Part shown: piece by piece, positions 38,242 to 46,756 of the stretch
Layout: every line of letters begins with the position of its first letter
Position numbering within the stretch: position 1 is the stretch's first letter
NCBI RefSeq assembly: GCF_000399685.1
Contig: NZ_KB976987.1
Location: forward strand, 1,362,954 to 1,426,953
Origin: Acinetobacter pittii ANC 4050
Lineage (GTDB): Bacteria; Pseudomonadota; Gammaproteobacteria; Pseudomonadales; Moraxellaceae
Length of the DNA: 64,000 nucleotides
Direction of reading: 5' to 3'
Translations under genes and position numbers: made by a program
The notes under the pieces: model-generated
What the model saw: only the letters and a program-made list of their open reading frames with translations
What the model was told of the DNA's origin: nothing
The model's database searches: none

Positions 38242-39241
38242 TCTTTCTTTAATATGGGTCGGTATTATTGGTTTAGGTGTTTTGATTTACGTGGTCATGG
38301 ATGGTTTTGACTTAGGAATCGGGATTATGTTCCCTTTCATTAAGAATAGCCAAGAACGTGACGTGATGATGAATACAGTCGCCCCTGTCTGGGATGGTAA
38401 CGAAACGTGGATGGTACTCGGTGGTGCTGGGCTATATGCAGCATTTCCACTGGTTTATTCAACAGTTTTATCGGCACTCTACCTGCCTATTATTTTCATG
38501 GTCATTGCCCTGATTTTCCGTGGCGTTGCGTTTGAATTCCGTTTTAAAGCTCACCGTACCAAGCATCTGTGGGACTTAGCCTTTATTTGGGGTTCAGTTT
38601 TAACCAGCTTCCTACAAGGGATTATTTTAGGTGCCTATATCCAAGGGATTAAAACCGAAAATGGTATTTATGCTGGTGGCCCATTTGATTGGTTATCTCC
38701 ATTTACAGTCTTCACAGGTATTGGCGTAGTTGCGATGTATGCCACTTTGGGTTGTGGCTGGCTTATTTTAAAAACTGAAAAAGGCTTACAGCAACGCATG
38801 TATGAGCTTATGCCAAAACTGATTATTGCACTGCTGATCATTTTTGGTGGCGTAAGTTTATATACGCCGTTGACTCATCCTGAAATTGCAGATCGCTGGT
38901 TCTCTTTACCAAATCTGTTCTATTTTAGCCCTGTACCTATTTTGGTCTTATTATTTGTTGGTCTGATTTTATCAGCATGTAAAAAGCAGGATCATGACCT
39001 TAAACCATTTGCATATACATTGGCACTGGTTTTCCTCGCATTTACTGGTTTTGTGATTAGTTTATGGCCCTATATTATTCCGCCATCCGTCACCATTTGG
39101 CAGGCAGCAGCGCCTCATTCAAGCCAGATGTTTGCTTTGGTCGGTGCGTTAATTCTGATTCCAATTATTATTGCTTACACCATTGTCTCTTATTGGGTAT
39201 TCCGTGACAAAGTGCGTGTAGGTGACGAAGGTTATCATTAA
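38234..39241 (+). CDS. cydB: Cytochrome bd-type ubiquinol oxidase subunit II
   Basis: The second subunit of cytochrome bd, 335 residues. I start at ATG 38234 (MIDLSLIWVGIIGLGVLIYVVMDGFDLGIG), which overlaps the end of cydA by 8 bases and has GGGGAG upstream; a longer frame would cover 99 extra bases inside cydA. The MDGFDLGIG motif near the N-terminus and the AAPHSSQMF segment are typical. It belongs to the same operon as cydA and the small subunit gene 14 bases downstream. Confidence 0.95.
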   Translation: MIDLSLIWVGIIGLGVLIYVVMDGFDLGIGIMFPFIKNSQERDVMMNTVAPVWDGNETWMVLGGAGLYAAFPLVYSTVLSALYLPIIFMVIALIFRGVAFEFRFKAHRTKHLWDLAFIWGSVLTSFLQGIILGAYIQGIKTENGIYAGGPFDWLSPFTVFTGIGVVAMYATLGCGWLILKTEKGLQQRMYELMPKLIIALLIIFGGVSLYTPLTHPEIADRWFSLPNLFYFSPVPILVLLFVGLILSACKKQDHDLKPFAYTLALVFLAFTGFVISLWPYIIPPSVTIWQAAAPHSSQMFALVGALILIPIIIAYTIVSYWVFRDKVRVGDEGYH

Positions 39242-39255
39242 GTATGGAGGATTTT

Positions 39256-39390
39256 ATGAAAAAGTCATCCGTTAAACTCAATCAAACTCAATGGTTTATT
39301 CTGTTATGGCTGGGTGGTTTTTTAGCCTTAGCTGTGATTGCTGGTTTGTTTAAAGTTATATTGATTTATGCTGCCCCTTACTTAAAGTAA
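39256..39390 (+). CDS. Small membrane subunit of cytochrome bd (DUF2474-like)
   Basis: A 44-residue protein starting MKKSSVKLNQTQWF and ending APYLK, with ATGGAGG 6 bases before the ATG. One hydrophobic helix (about 13-38) contains FILLWLGGFLALAV, the pattern of DUF2474 proteins found after CIO-type cydAB. The spacing of 14 bases from cydB and the strong ribosome site support expression as a third subunit, comparable in role to CydX of E. coli. A terminator lies 18 bases after its stop. Confidence 0.85.
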   Translation: MKKSSVKLNQTQWFILLWLGGFLALAVIAGLFKVILIYAAPYLK

Positions 39391-39407
39391 ATCTATTGTT
39401 CTAAACA

Positions 39408-39439
39408 AATGCCGTTTGTAGATTCTGCAAACGGCATTT
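39408..39439 (+). terminator. Terminator after the cytochrome bd operon
   Basis: A perfect 12-bp stem, AAATGCCGTTTG (39408-39419) with its complement at 39428-39439, has an 8-base loop. It closes cydAB plus the small gene. Confidence 0.85.
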
Positions 39440-39488
39440 ATTATTGATTAAGTGCATCTTTCATTTTGTTATTTCGTGCAGCTCATAC

Positions 39489-40907
39489 ATGTATAAATCA
39501 GAACAACTCGCTCATAGCATTCGCCAACTCATTGAGAGTGGCACTTTAAATGCACATGAAAAATTACCTTCATTAAGAGATCAGGTACAACGCTCTGGCT
39601 TTAGTTTAATGACCGTAATGAATGCTTATCAGGAGCTTGAATCACAAGGTCTGATCTATTCAAAAGAAAAATCTGGATACTTTGTTGCCGAGCAAATTGC
39701 ACTTAAACCTTTAGAGCAATATTCAGTTGTTTCACTGAATTCTAAAATTGAAATTAACTCATTAGTTTTTAAATATCTTAAATCGATTCAACATGAGTCT
39801 GTCGTACCTTTTGGCTCAGCTTTTCCTGATAGTCAACTTCTAACAGCCCCCAAACTTATTCAAATTATGGGACAGCTTGCCCGTCAAAGACAAAGTTATG
39901 ACCAGACCACCAGTTTGCCTCCCGGTAATTTAGCCTTAAGAAAATTAATTGCTCAGCGCTACTGTATGCAAGGCATACAGACCGATCCAAATGACATTGT
40001 CATTACATCAGGTGGTTTGGATGCACTAAACCTTTCGCTGCAAGCAGTTGCTCAACCCGGTGATTATATTTTATTACAGCAAACTGTGTTTTATGGCGCT
40101 TGGCAAGCTGCCGAGCGTTTAGGGCTTAAAGTGATTACCATTCCTGAACATCCTCAACATGGCTTTGATCTAGAGGCTTTTGAACAGGTTATTCAAACAT
40201 ATCCTATCAAGGTCTGTTGGCTCATGCTGAATGCCCATAACCCGATTGGTTTTACAGTTAGTGATGACATTAAATATAAAATTGCCAAGCTGCTTCACGA
40301 ACACCAAATTTATTTGATTGAAGATGATGTCTATGAAGAGCTTTTTTATGGTGGCAAAAAACCACTTTCAATGAAGTATTTTGATCAACAAAATCTGGTG
40401 CTTCACTGCTCTTCTTTTTCTAAAACATTAGGGGCTGGTTTTCGGGTTGGTTGGGTCTATGCGGGTAAATTTTCAGACCATATTCAACACTTACAGCTCA
40501 TGAGTACCATTTCAGTGAATGCACTCATTCAAAATGCATTGGTTGAGTTCTTATCTCATCATCATTATGAAAAGCACTTGCGTACACTTAGACTTTCACT
40601 TGAGCGTTATAAAAAGCAATTTTATCATTATTTAAAGCAACATCTACCTACGTCTTGCGAAGTATATTACTACCCAAGTGGCTATTTTCTATGGGTCAAA
40701 CTTCCTAGTACGTTAGACAGTATGCAAGTTTATGAAGAGTTGATTCAGCAAGATATTGGCGTTGCGCCAAGCCCTCTATTTAGTGTTTTACCTGCACAAC
40801 AGCATTATTTGAGAATCAATTGCTCTTTTGAATGGAACACTAAAATTCAAAGCGCATTAGATCAAGTGATTAAAACCATTCAACAAAGGGTCGAAGCAAG
40901 TATCTAA
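39489..40907 (+). CDS. MocR-type regulator (GntR HTH with aminotransferase domain)
   Basis: A fusion of a GntR winged helix and a fold type I aminotransferase domain, 472 residues. I start at ATG 39489 (MYKSEQLAHSIRQLI), since a longer frame begins at a weak TTG inside the terminator area. The DNA-binding domain covers about 1-75 (KLPSLRDQVQRSGFSLMTVMNAYQEL). The PLP domain shows LNAHNPIGFTV, IEDDVYEEL and the Schiff-base Lys in SSFSKTLGAGFRVGW. Such proteins usually control vitamin B6 or amino acid genes, but none is adjacent. A hairpin overlaps its stop. Confidence 0.88.
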   Translation: MYKSEQLAHSIRQLIESGTLNAHEKLPSLRDQVQRSGFSLMTVMNAYQELESQGLIYSKEKSGYFVAEQIALKPLEQYSVVSLNSKIEINSLVFKYLKSIQHESVVPFGSAFPDSQLLTAPKLIQIMGQLARQRQSYDQTTSLPPGNLALRKLIAQRYCMQGIQTDPNDIVITSGGLDALNLSLQAVAQPGDYILLQQTVFYGAWQAAERLGLKVITIPEHPQHGFDLEAFEQVIQTYPIKVCWLMLNAHNPIGFTVSDDIKYKIAKLLHEHQIYLIEDDVYEELFYGGKKPLSMKYFDQQNLVLHCSSFSKTLGAGFRVGWVYAGKFSDHIQHLQLMSTISVNALIQNALVEFLSHHHYEKHLRTLRLSLERYKKQFYHYLKQHLPTSCEVYYYPSGYFLWVKLPSTLDSMQVYEELIQQDIGVAPSPLFSVLPAQQHYLRINCSFEWNTKIQSALDQVIKTIQQRVEASI

Positions 40908-40922
40908 AGAAATACTTCGACC
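40889..40922 (+). terminator. Hairpin at the end of the MocR gene
   Basis: GGTCGAAG (40889-40896) pairs with CTTCGACC (40915-40922), with partial extra pairing between. It spans the stop codon and lacks a T run. Confidence 0.5.
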
Positions 40923-41007
40923 TAAGCGCAATTTTATAGTCTTTATTTTGTGGTAACTTTATAGCTCAAATCTATCGTTTTAAGGGAAACAGGTTCAAGG
41001 AATTAAT

Positions 41008-41925
41008 ATGGAAATTGATGAAGAACTTACCCTTAAAAAAATACAGATTTTTTTAGCTTTTATGCGCTGTGGAAATTTGTCTAAAACAGCCACAGAAATG
41101 CAGCTGAGTAATGTCAGTGTTCATAAAGCCTTACACTCTTTAGAAAGTGCTTTACGTTGTCCTCTTTTTAAAAATGAAGGCCGTAACCTCATTCCTTTAA
41201 AAAGTGCTTATGTCTTTGAAGAACGCGCACAAAAAATCGTACAAGACATCTTTATCACCGTAAATAAAACCAGAGAAGCCGCTGGTTTTGCAGCCAAAGT
41301 TTTACATTTAGGTTCGCTTTATTCTCTGACTGTAAACACAATTCCAAATGTGATTAGCGGTCTTAAGCTCAGACGTAGTGAGCTTGATATTCAACTGTTG
41401 CTGAGTTCAAATCAGGATTTGGTGAAAAAGCTTAAAGCAACTGAGCTTGATGCGATTATCGTGGCTTTAAATGAAACCATCCAAGATGATGACTTTGAAA
41501 TTTTGCCAATGTTTTCAGACGACATTTTTTTGGCAGTCAATAAAGATTCTAAATATGCCGATTTTAACGATATTGATTTAAGCCTTTTAAAAGAAGAAAC
41601 TTTTTTAACTTTAACTAAGGGTTTTGCTACTCATAACGACAGCGACATCATTTTTAAAAAAGCTGGTTTTTCACCTAAAGTTGCTTTACAGGTCAATGAT
41701 ATTTTTACCCTCATTAGTATGGTCAGCTCAGGTGTCGGTTTTGCTCTACTACCCGGCCGTATTTCTGCTGTTTATGAAAGTTCAGTAAAACTTATTCCTT
41801 TAAAACAGCAATATCATATGCAACAAGAAATCGGTCTGGTCTTTTTAAAAAGTAAAGAGCGCGACCCTAACTTACTTGCGCTGATTGCTGAATGTCGAAT
41901 GTTTGCCACTAATTTTAAAAGATAA
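41008..41925 (+). CDS. LysR-family regulator next to the malonate genes (MdcR-like)
   Basis: A 305-residue LysR regulator. The N-terminal helix-turn-helix (KKIQIFLAFMRCGNLSKTATEM, VSVHKALHSLESAL) is followed by an effector domain. AAGGA lies 8 bases before the ATG. It sits tail-to-tail with madM, the last gene of the malonate operon, and is the usual position for a malonate regulator in related operons. It resembles LysR-type MdcR in its place; the link is inferred because no LysR box could be tied to mdcA. Confidence 0.8.
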   Translation: MEIDEELTLKKIQIFLAFMRCGNLSKTATEMQLSNVSVHKALHSLESALRCPLFKNEGRNLIPLKSAYVFEERAQKIVQDIFITVNKTREAAGFAAKVLHLGSLYSLTVNTIPNVISGLKLRRSELDIQLLLSSNQDLVKKLKATELDAIIVALNETIQDDDFEILPMFSDDIFLAVNKDSKYADFNDIDLSLLKEETFLTLTKGFATHNDSDIIFKKAGFSPKVALQVNDIFTLISMVSSGVGFALLPGRISAVYESSVKLIPLKQQYHMQQEIGLVFLKSKERDPNLLALIAECRMFATNFKR

Positions 41926-41929
41926 ATAT

Positions 41930-41960
41930 CGGCAACTTATTAAAGAATAATGAGTTGCCG
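41930..41960. terminator. Hairpin between the LysR gene and madM
   Basis: CGGCAACTTAT (41930-41940) pairs with ATGAGTTGCCG (41950-41960), with one wobble pair, between converging genes. Confidence 0.65.
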
Positions 41961-41979
41961 TTGTGCGATTTTCAAAAAT

Positions 41980-42744
41980 TTATCCAAAAATTGCATTAAC
42001 CGTTAAGAAAAATACAGAAGGTCCAAGTAGACAGCCAAGTCCTGTATAGAAGGTTGCAACCAAAGCTCCATAAGGTACCAATCGTACATCAGTGCCAGCT
42101 AGGCCTGCAGCAGTGCCACTAGTTGTTCCTGCTAAACCACCAAATACCATGGCAGAGCGTGGACTTTTTAGATACATAAATTTCGCAAGCAGTGGAGTCC
42201 CTACCATAAAGAAAACTGACTTGATTAACCCAATTGCAATAGAAAGTGCGATCACATCAGAGCTCGCGCCGATGGCAGTTCCTGTAATTGGACCGACAAT
42301 ATAAGTCATTGCGCCTGCACCAATCGTTGTCATCGAAATTGGATCTCTATAGCCCATGCCCCATGCGACCAAAACCCCAATTGCAAAAGGCACAACGCAA
42401 CCAAGCATTAATGCGATTAGACCAATTTTGCCTGCTTTCTTCACTTCTTTCACATCAACTTCAAATGCAGTTGAAGCAATCGCTAAATCACGAATCATGG
42501 CTCCACCCAATAACGCAAAGCCAGAAAAAATAGCGATGTCCGAAACACCTTTGGTTCCCTGCGTATAAACTCCGGCAAAGTAAGCAACAATCAAACCTAA
42601 AGTAATCGCGATTGCAGAACTTTGTAGTTTTCCTTTCGTCAAATATTTTGAAAGTAAATGGGAAACGAACATCATTAAACCCGTTACTGCAAGAGCAGTA
42701 ACTAATGCATTTTTTGATAACACAGCAATTATAGCGTCCATCAT
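41980..42744 (-). CDS. madM: Malonate transporter subunit MadM
   Basis: The larger subunit of the two-part malonate:cation symporter, 254 residues with several hydrophobic helices. Glycine-rich segments such as IGAGAMTYIVGPITGTAIGAS and FGGLAGTTSGTAAGLAGTD are typical of the family. It is the last gene of the mdc-mad operon and lies 41 bases after madL. It works with MadL to import malonate for the decarboxylase. Confidence 0.92.
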   Translation of the reverse strand: MMDAIIAVLSKNALVTALAVTGLMMFVSHLLSKYLTKGKLQSSAIAITLGLIVAYFAGVYTQGTKGVSDIAIFSGFALLGGAMIRDLAIASTAFEVDVKEVKKAGKIGLIALMLGCVVPFAIGVLVAWGMGYRDPISMTTIGAGAMTYIVGPITGTAIGASSDVIALSIAIGLIKSVFFMVGTPLLAKFMYLKSPRSAMVFGGLAGTTSGTAAGLAGTDVRLVPYGALVATFYTGLGCLLGPSVFFLTVNAIFG

Positions 42745-42785
42745 TTAATTCCTTTTTGATTGAACTTTTTGTAGTTTATGTTTGC

Positions 42786-43187
42786 TTAGGCTATTTTTTC
42801 TTTGGTTTCTATTGTCCATTCATAAGTTTCATAGTCGCCACTAATTCTATTTAAATAACGGATGACTAAAACCGTACCAATTAACGATGCAATAGAGACA
42901 ATTAGCCCTAACATGCCACCTGATAAAGCTGCAACCACATTTTGACCCGCTGACATCGCAACCACGATCGGAATATACATACCTGACCAATACAAAACGC
43001 CAAATTGTGTGACTTGAGGTAAGTAACCTTTTTTTGCCAATAATTCTTTAGATAAAATCAACAGAATCATCGAAATAGCGACTCCACCGACATTCGCTTT
43101 AACGCCTAATAGCATTCCTAGGGTATTACCAAGATAGTCACCTAATAAATGACAGATCGCTAATATTGCTGTTCCATAAATAATCAT
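42786..43187 (-). CDS. madL: Malonate transporter subunit MadL
   Basis: The small subunit of the malonate transporter, 133 residues with four hydrophobic helices. It carries the motif GVKANVGGVAISMILLIL and a C-terminal VLVIRYLNRISGDYE. It sits between mdcH and madM. A 12-base palindrome, TTGTAATTACAA, lies in the 53-bp gap upstream. Confidence 0.92.
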   Translation of the reverse strand: MIIYGTAILAICHLLGDYLGNTLGMLLGVKANVGGVAISMILLILSKELLAKKGYLPQVTQFGVLYWSGMYIPIVVAMSAGQNVVAALSGGMLGLIVSIASLIGTVLVIRYLNRISGDYETYEWTIETKEKIA

Positions 43188-43240
43188 TGTAAGTCCCTCA
43201 TATCCTTGGGTTATTAATCAATTTTTAATTTGTATTGTAA

Positions 43241-44173
43241 TTACAAAGAAGCATTATTTTCGTTTTGCATTGCTAATTGAATGCTGTCTAAACGTGTTCC
43301 CTGAAATGACAATACAGTTCCTTCTTTAAACGTTCGACGTGCAAGTGTAGTAAGTACCGTTCCCGGTAAAGCTTCAATCTGCAACCTTACACCTCGCTCC
43401 CATGCAGCTTGGATGGTACTTTCCCAATCTACAGTTCGACTCATATTAAAAGCCAAGTCATCACCAATCTGTTCTGGTCTGCTCAGCGTACGAGCCGTTG
43501 TACCACTTAAATAACGTATTTTAGGCTGCTTTAAAGTGACTCCCTCCATAGATGCTGCAAGTTGCTTTGCTTGCTGACTTAATAATTCACAGTGCGATGG
43601 CACCGATACATCTAATTTTTTTGCTACCACGCCTTGTTGCTTTGCCAAAACTGCAACTTGGTTCATGGCTTCAAAGCTTCCTGAAATAACGATCTGGTTA
43701 TATGCATTAATATTTGCGACAAAAACCTCTGGCGTTATTTCATAAATTTGTTTGACCCATGCTTCGACAGCTGAACGATCTGTACCAATTAGTGCCGTCA
43801 TGCCATATCCAGTGGGGTATGCGTTTTGCATGAGTTCACCTCGATAGGCAACCAAACGAACGGCATCTTCAAAGGCCAAAACTCCTGCTACAACCGCAGC
43901 CGACCATGCACCAATTGATAAACCCGCTACATAATCAGGTGTTAAGTTTTCCGCTGTTAATAAAGCGGAACTCACCACACCTGAAATCAGTAAACAAAGC
44001 TGTACTGCACGTGTCGATTGCAATGCAGCCGGACTATCTAACATCAAGACATCTTCTTTGAGTGCATCCGATGCACGCTCAAGGTATTCTTTAACCAGTG
44101 CGGTTTGAGGTAAGTCGTGCAACATATTGCTTCGTTGCACACCTTGTCCCGGATATACCCAAATTGAAGCCAT
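43241..44173 (-). CDS. mdcH: Malonate decarboxylase epsilon subunit (malonyl-CoA:ACP transacylase)
   Basis: Loads malonyl groups onto the acyl-carrier subunit MdcC, the activation step of the enzyme. It has 310 residues and the FabD-like fold: GQGVQRSNM near the start, the nucleophile Ser in GLSIGAWSA (about 89-97) and the catalytic His in VPSHCELL. It is encoded between mdcG and madL, 13 bases after mdcG. Confidence 0.94.
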   Translation of the reverse strand: MASIWVYPGQGVQRSNMLHDLPQTALVKEYLERASDALKEDVLMLDSPAALQSTRAVQLCLLISGVVSSALLTAENLTPDYVAGLSIGAWSAAVVAGVLAFEDAVRLVAYRGELMQNAYPTGYGMTALIGTDRSAVEAWVKQIYEITPEVFVANINAYNQIVISGSFEAMNQVAVLAKQQGVVAKKLDVSVPSHCELLSQQAKQLAASMEGVTLKQPKIRYLSGTTARTLSRPEQIGDDLAFNMSRTVDWESTIQAAWERGVRLQIEALPGTVLTTLARRTFKEGTVLSFQGTRLDSIQLAMQNENNASL

Positions 44174-44186
44174 GATATCTATTTCC

Positions 44187-44795
44187 CTAATTCCATGGGT
44201 TTTCTACTAAAACAGCACCCTCAGGACGTTTTAATAGAACTTTTCCACTGTTCCCAGCCCATTCTTTTAAAGCCAAACCACCTTGTGGAAGTTGAAGCTG
44301 TATATCCACATTGAGTCCTGCTTGCTGAAAATTTTCGAGTAGCTCAATCGCCTGCTTTTTGGCAAAAGGTTGTTCAGCTCGAATCAACAAATCTATGTCA
44401 CTTTGAGGAGTTACTGTTTTAATGCCTGTTGCCAGCTCATACCCGAAACTCCCTGTATATCCCCAACATCCCGAAAAGTTTTTCATAATGCTGGAAATGC
44501 TCTGTAAACGCTCTGCCAAGTGTGCAAATTGCTGCGTATCTACATAAGTCAGTGCTTCGGGTTTAAGCTGTCTGCTAATAGCAGATCTTGGCATTTGAGC
44601 TGCACATCGTTGATAGCGAAATTGCCCCCTTACACCCACAGCTACTTGATCTACAGGAGTAGTTGCCCGTCGAACCACAACAGGATCACCGCGTAGTAAC
44701 ACCTCTTTCACCCAATGCGGAGCATCATCGGCTAAGCAGTCGACCGTCATGCCCCACAGTAAATCATGGGCTTCAAGCTTAAGTTTCATGACCAT
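44187..44795 (-). CDS. mdcG: Malonate decarboxylase holo-ACP synthase (phosphoribosyl-dephospho-CoA transferase)
   Basis: Attaches the phosphoribosyl-dephospho-CoA group to MdcC, 202 residues. A nucleotidyltransferase-type pair of Asp appears in VTPQSDIDLLIRA. The N-terminal AHDLLWG and the RRATTP segments are also typical. It overlaps the end of mdcE by 10 bases; a second ATG at 44789 is an alternative start. Confidence 0.92.
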   Translation of the reverse strand: MVMKLKLEAHDLLWGMTVDCLADDAPHWVKEVLLRGDPVVVRRATTPVDQVAVGVRGQFRYQRCAAQMPRSAISRQLKPEALTYVDTQQFAHLAERLQSISSIMKNFSGCWGYTGSFGYELATGIKTVTPQSDIDLLIRAEQPFAKKQAIELLENFQQAGLNVDIQLQLPQGGLALKEWAGNSGKVLLKRPEGAVLVENPWN

Positions 44796-45613
44796 TGCTC
44801 ACGCAATAATTCACGGACCCTTTTAGACATCTGACGGTTTTGGCCGTGAAGTCTCTGTTCCAGTCCTCTCGATTGCTCAGCATTAATTTCTTTAAACGCT
44901 TGTGCAATTGCCTGCTTCGCTAACGAAAGATCATGGTCTGTCGGTTGTTCAGGGTTTTCAACAGATAACAGTTCAGATAACAAACCAAGCGTGGCATAAC
45001 TTTCAATGTCATAGGCCATTGGAGGAATGCTTGAGGCCAATTGCTCTAACTCATCAACCGAGCGTTGGGTTACACGTGCAGCAGATTCCTTACCCATTGC
45101 ATGCACCATAACACCTGAATCTTTTAAGGCAATAATACGATTGGCTTGGTATCCATGCGCCAAGAAAGCCCCCGACATTGACTTACCAACCAATAAACTC
45201 ACAATAGGATGGCCTGCCAATCTGGCTCTGGCATAACTATCTACTGCACCCGCTAAAGCTTGATGAATACCTAATAATTCTTCGCGGCGCCCATAGGCCT
45301 GACTTGGCACATCAACCAAACATAAAATAGCGCGTTTAGTTTCAGCCCGTGCATCGGCTTGAATCACTTCATCAACCGCTTTTGCTAAGCTCCAGCCTTC
45401 TAATAATCCAACTTCTCCTTGTTTTGCCCGTGGGAACAGATTATTGGTATCTTGCACAACTGCAATCACGCGCACCGCTTGCTGGTCAATCTGACCATCA
45501 GCTACCCAAACCGAAGCTGGAAAACCTTCAACTGCCTTAAAGCCTTGCGTGAGCGCTTTAAACCAATGTGCACCACGAGTAGATGCTTTTAATGTATCAA
45601 CGGCGATATTCAT
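44786..45613 (-). CDS. mdcE: Malonate decarboxylase gamma subunit (carboxyltransferase part)
   Basis: One half of the decarboxylase that releases CO2 from the malonyl-carrier thioester, 275 residues with the crotonase-like fold. It shows LLVGKSMSGAFLAHGYQA and LVDVPSQAYGRREELLGIHQ. It pairs with MdcD. The start overlaps the mdcD stop by four bases (ATGA) and the end overlaps mdcG. Confidence 0.93.
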   Translation of the reverse strand: MNIAVDTLKASTRGAHWFKALTQGFKAVEGFPASVWVADGQIDQQAVRVIAVVQDTNNLFPRAKQGEVGLLEGWSLAKAVDEVIQADARAETKRAILCLVDVPSQAYGRREELLGIHQALAGAVDSYARARLAGHPIVSLLVGKSMSGAFLAHGYQANRIIALKDSGVMVHAMGKESAARVTQRSVDELEQLASSIPPMAYDIESYATLGLLSELLSVENPEQPTDHDLSLAKQAIAQAFKEINAEQSRGLEQRLHGQNRQMSKRVRELLREQWS

Positions 45614-46461
45614 GCTTGCTCTCCTTGGTACAAAGCGTGAACTTGTGCTGGGGTAATCTGCTCAGCAGTATCAACTTGTTGTAGCTTTTCTAAATAAAAT
45701 GAGTAATTTGAACTACGATGCTGATGAGGCACGCCTTGAGTTAAATAATCGATGACTTGCTGCCGAATTTTCTGGCGATCATCGTCTACATAAGCATCTG
45801 CCAAACCACTAGCGAAACGCTGGTTACCACCAGTAATACTCCATATAAATGGACGATCTTTGGCGTTATATTCTTGTACACCAGCTTCTTGTTCTATCAC
45901 TTGTGGACCATTTAGACATAAACGTCCTTCTTGTGTCATTACAATATAGCTACATAGTCCAGCTGCAATTGACATTCCACCGAAGCACCCTACACTACCT
46001 GCAACCACTGCAATCACAGGTTGATACTGACGTAAGTTCACTATTGCAGCCTGAATTTCAGCAATTGCTGCCAAGCCCAGATTTGCTTCTTGTAAGCGAA
46101 CGCCGCCCGTTTCTAGTAGTAAAATTGCAGCTGTTGGAATACCTTTTAGATTATCTTCAACCGCAAGTTCTAAGGCACTCGCAATTTTGGCACCGCCCAC
46201 CTCGCCTAAACTGCCACCTTGAAATAAGCCTTCAATTGAAATTAAAACTACTGGCTGTTCTTGAATCGTTCCCTTTGCAATCACGACACCATCATCGGCT
46301 TGCGGCACAATATTCTGTTTAACGAGCCAAGGTGACATAACACGTGCAAATGGGTCGAGTAACTCTCGAAACGTCCCTTCATCCAATAATTCTTTAGCAC
46401 GCTCTCTAGCACTCAGCTCAATAAAATCTTGTTTATTTAACAAGCTCTCGATATCAGTCAT
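45610..46461 (-). CDS. mdcD: Malonate decarboxylase beta subunit
   Basis: The other half of the decarboxylase, 283 residues, related to the acetyl-CoA carboxylase beta/propionyl-CoA carboxylase fold. ILLLETGGVRLQEANLGLAA and GSVGCFGGMSIAAGLCSYIV form the active-site loops. It overlaps mdcC by 8 bases and mdcE by 4, so all are translated as one coupled unit. Confidence 0.94.
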   Translation of the reverse strand: MTDIESLLNKQDFIELSARERAKELLDEGTFRELLDPFARVMSPWLVKQNIVPQADDGVVIAKGTIQEQPVVLISIEGLFQGGSLGEVGGAKIASALELAVEDNLKGIPTAAILLLETGGVRLQEANLGLAAIAEIQAAIVNLRQYQPVIAVVAGSVGCFGGMSIAAGLCSYIVMTQEGRLCLNGPQVIEQEAGVQEYNAKDRPFIWSITGGNQRFASGLADAYVDDDRQKIRQQVIDYLTQGVPHQHRSSNYSFYLEKLQQVDTAEQITPAQVHALYQGEQA

Positions 46462-46756
46462 GAGTAATCTCCTCTAAAGCTTGTTCCAGACGTAAACGAA
46501 CAACACCGGGGGTTGCACCAAAGTCATGAATATCAATATTGACGGCAGGTGGTATTTGCGCAGTAAAAATTCGTTCAAAAAGATTGTGCCAACGTGCTGC
46601 ACTGCCATCTACGGAGGTGACAACATGAATAGAGGCTTTTCCCTTTTCACCAGGTTCCATCAAAATTTCTAAATCGCCCGAGCCGACACATCCTACCAAT
46701 GCTTTTTTTATAGGTGGCTCTGTCGCCACAAATTCAAAATGAAGTGTTTCCATCAT
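46454..46756 (-). CDS. mdcC: Malonate decarboxylase acyl carrier protein (delta subunit)
   Basis: The small carrier that holds the malonyl and acetyl thioesters, 100 residues. VGCVGSGDLEIL holds the Ser (near residue 26) that takes the 2'-(5''-phosphoribosyl)-3'-dephospho-CoA arm. A second ATG at 46753 is an equally good start. The ATG shares a base with the mdcB stop (TAATG). The group is made by MdcB and attached by MdcG. Confidence 0.94.
   Translation of the reverse strand: MMETLHFEFVATEPPIKKALVGCVGSGDLEILMEPGEKGKASIHVVTSVDGSAARWHNLFERIFTAQIPPAVNIDIHDFGATPGVVRLRLEQALEEITHD

Noticed and set aside
45849..46322. Plus-strand frame of 157 codons opposite mdcD
   Set aside because: It mirrors mdcD coding sequence and is Leu/Gln/His-rich without any known motif.
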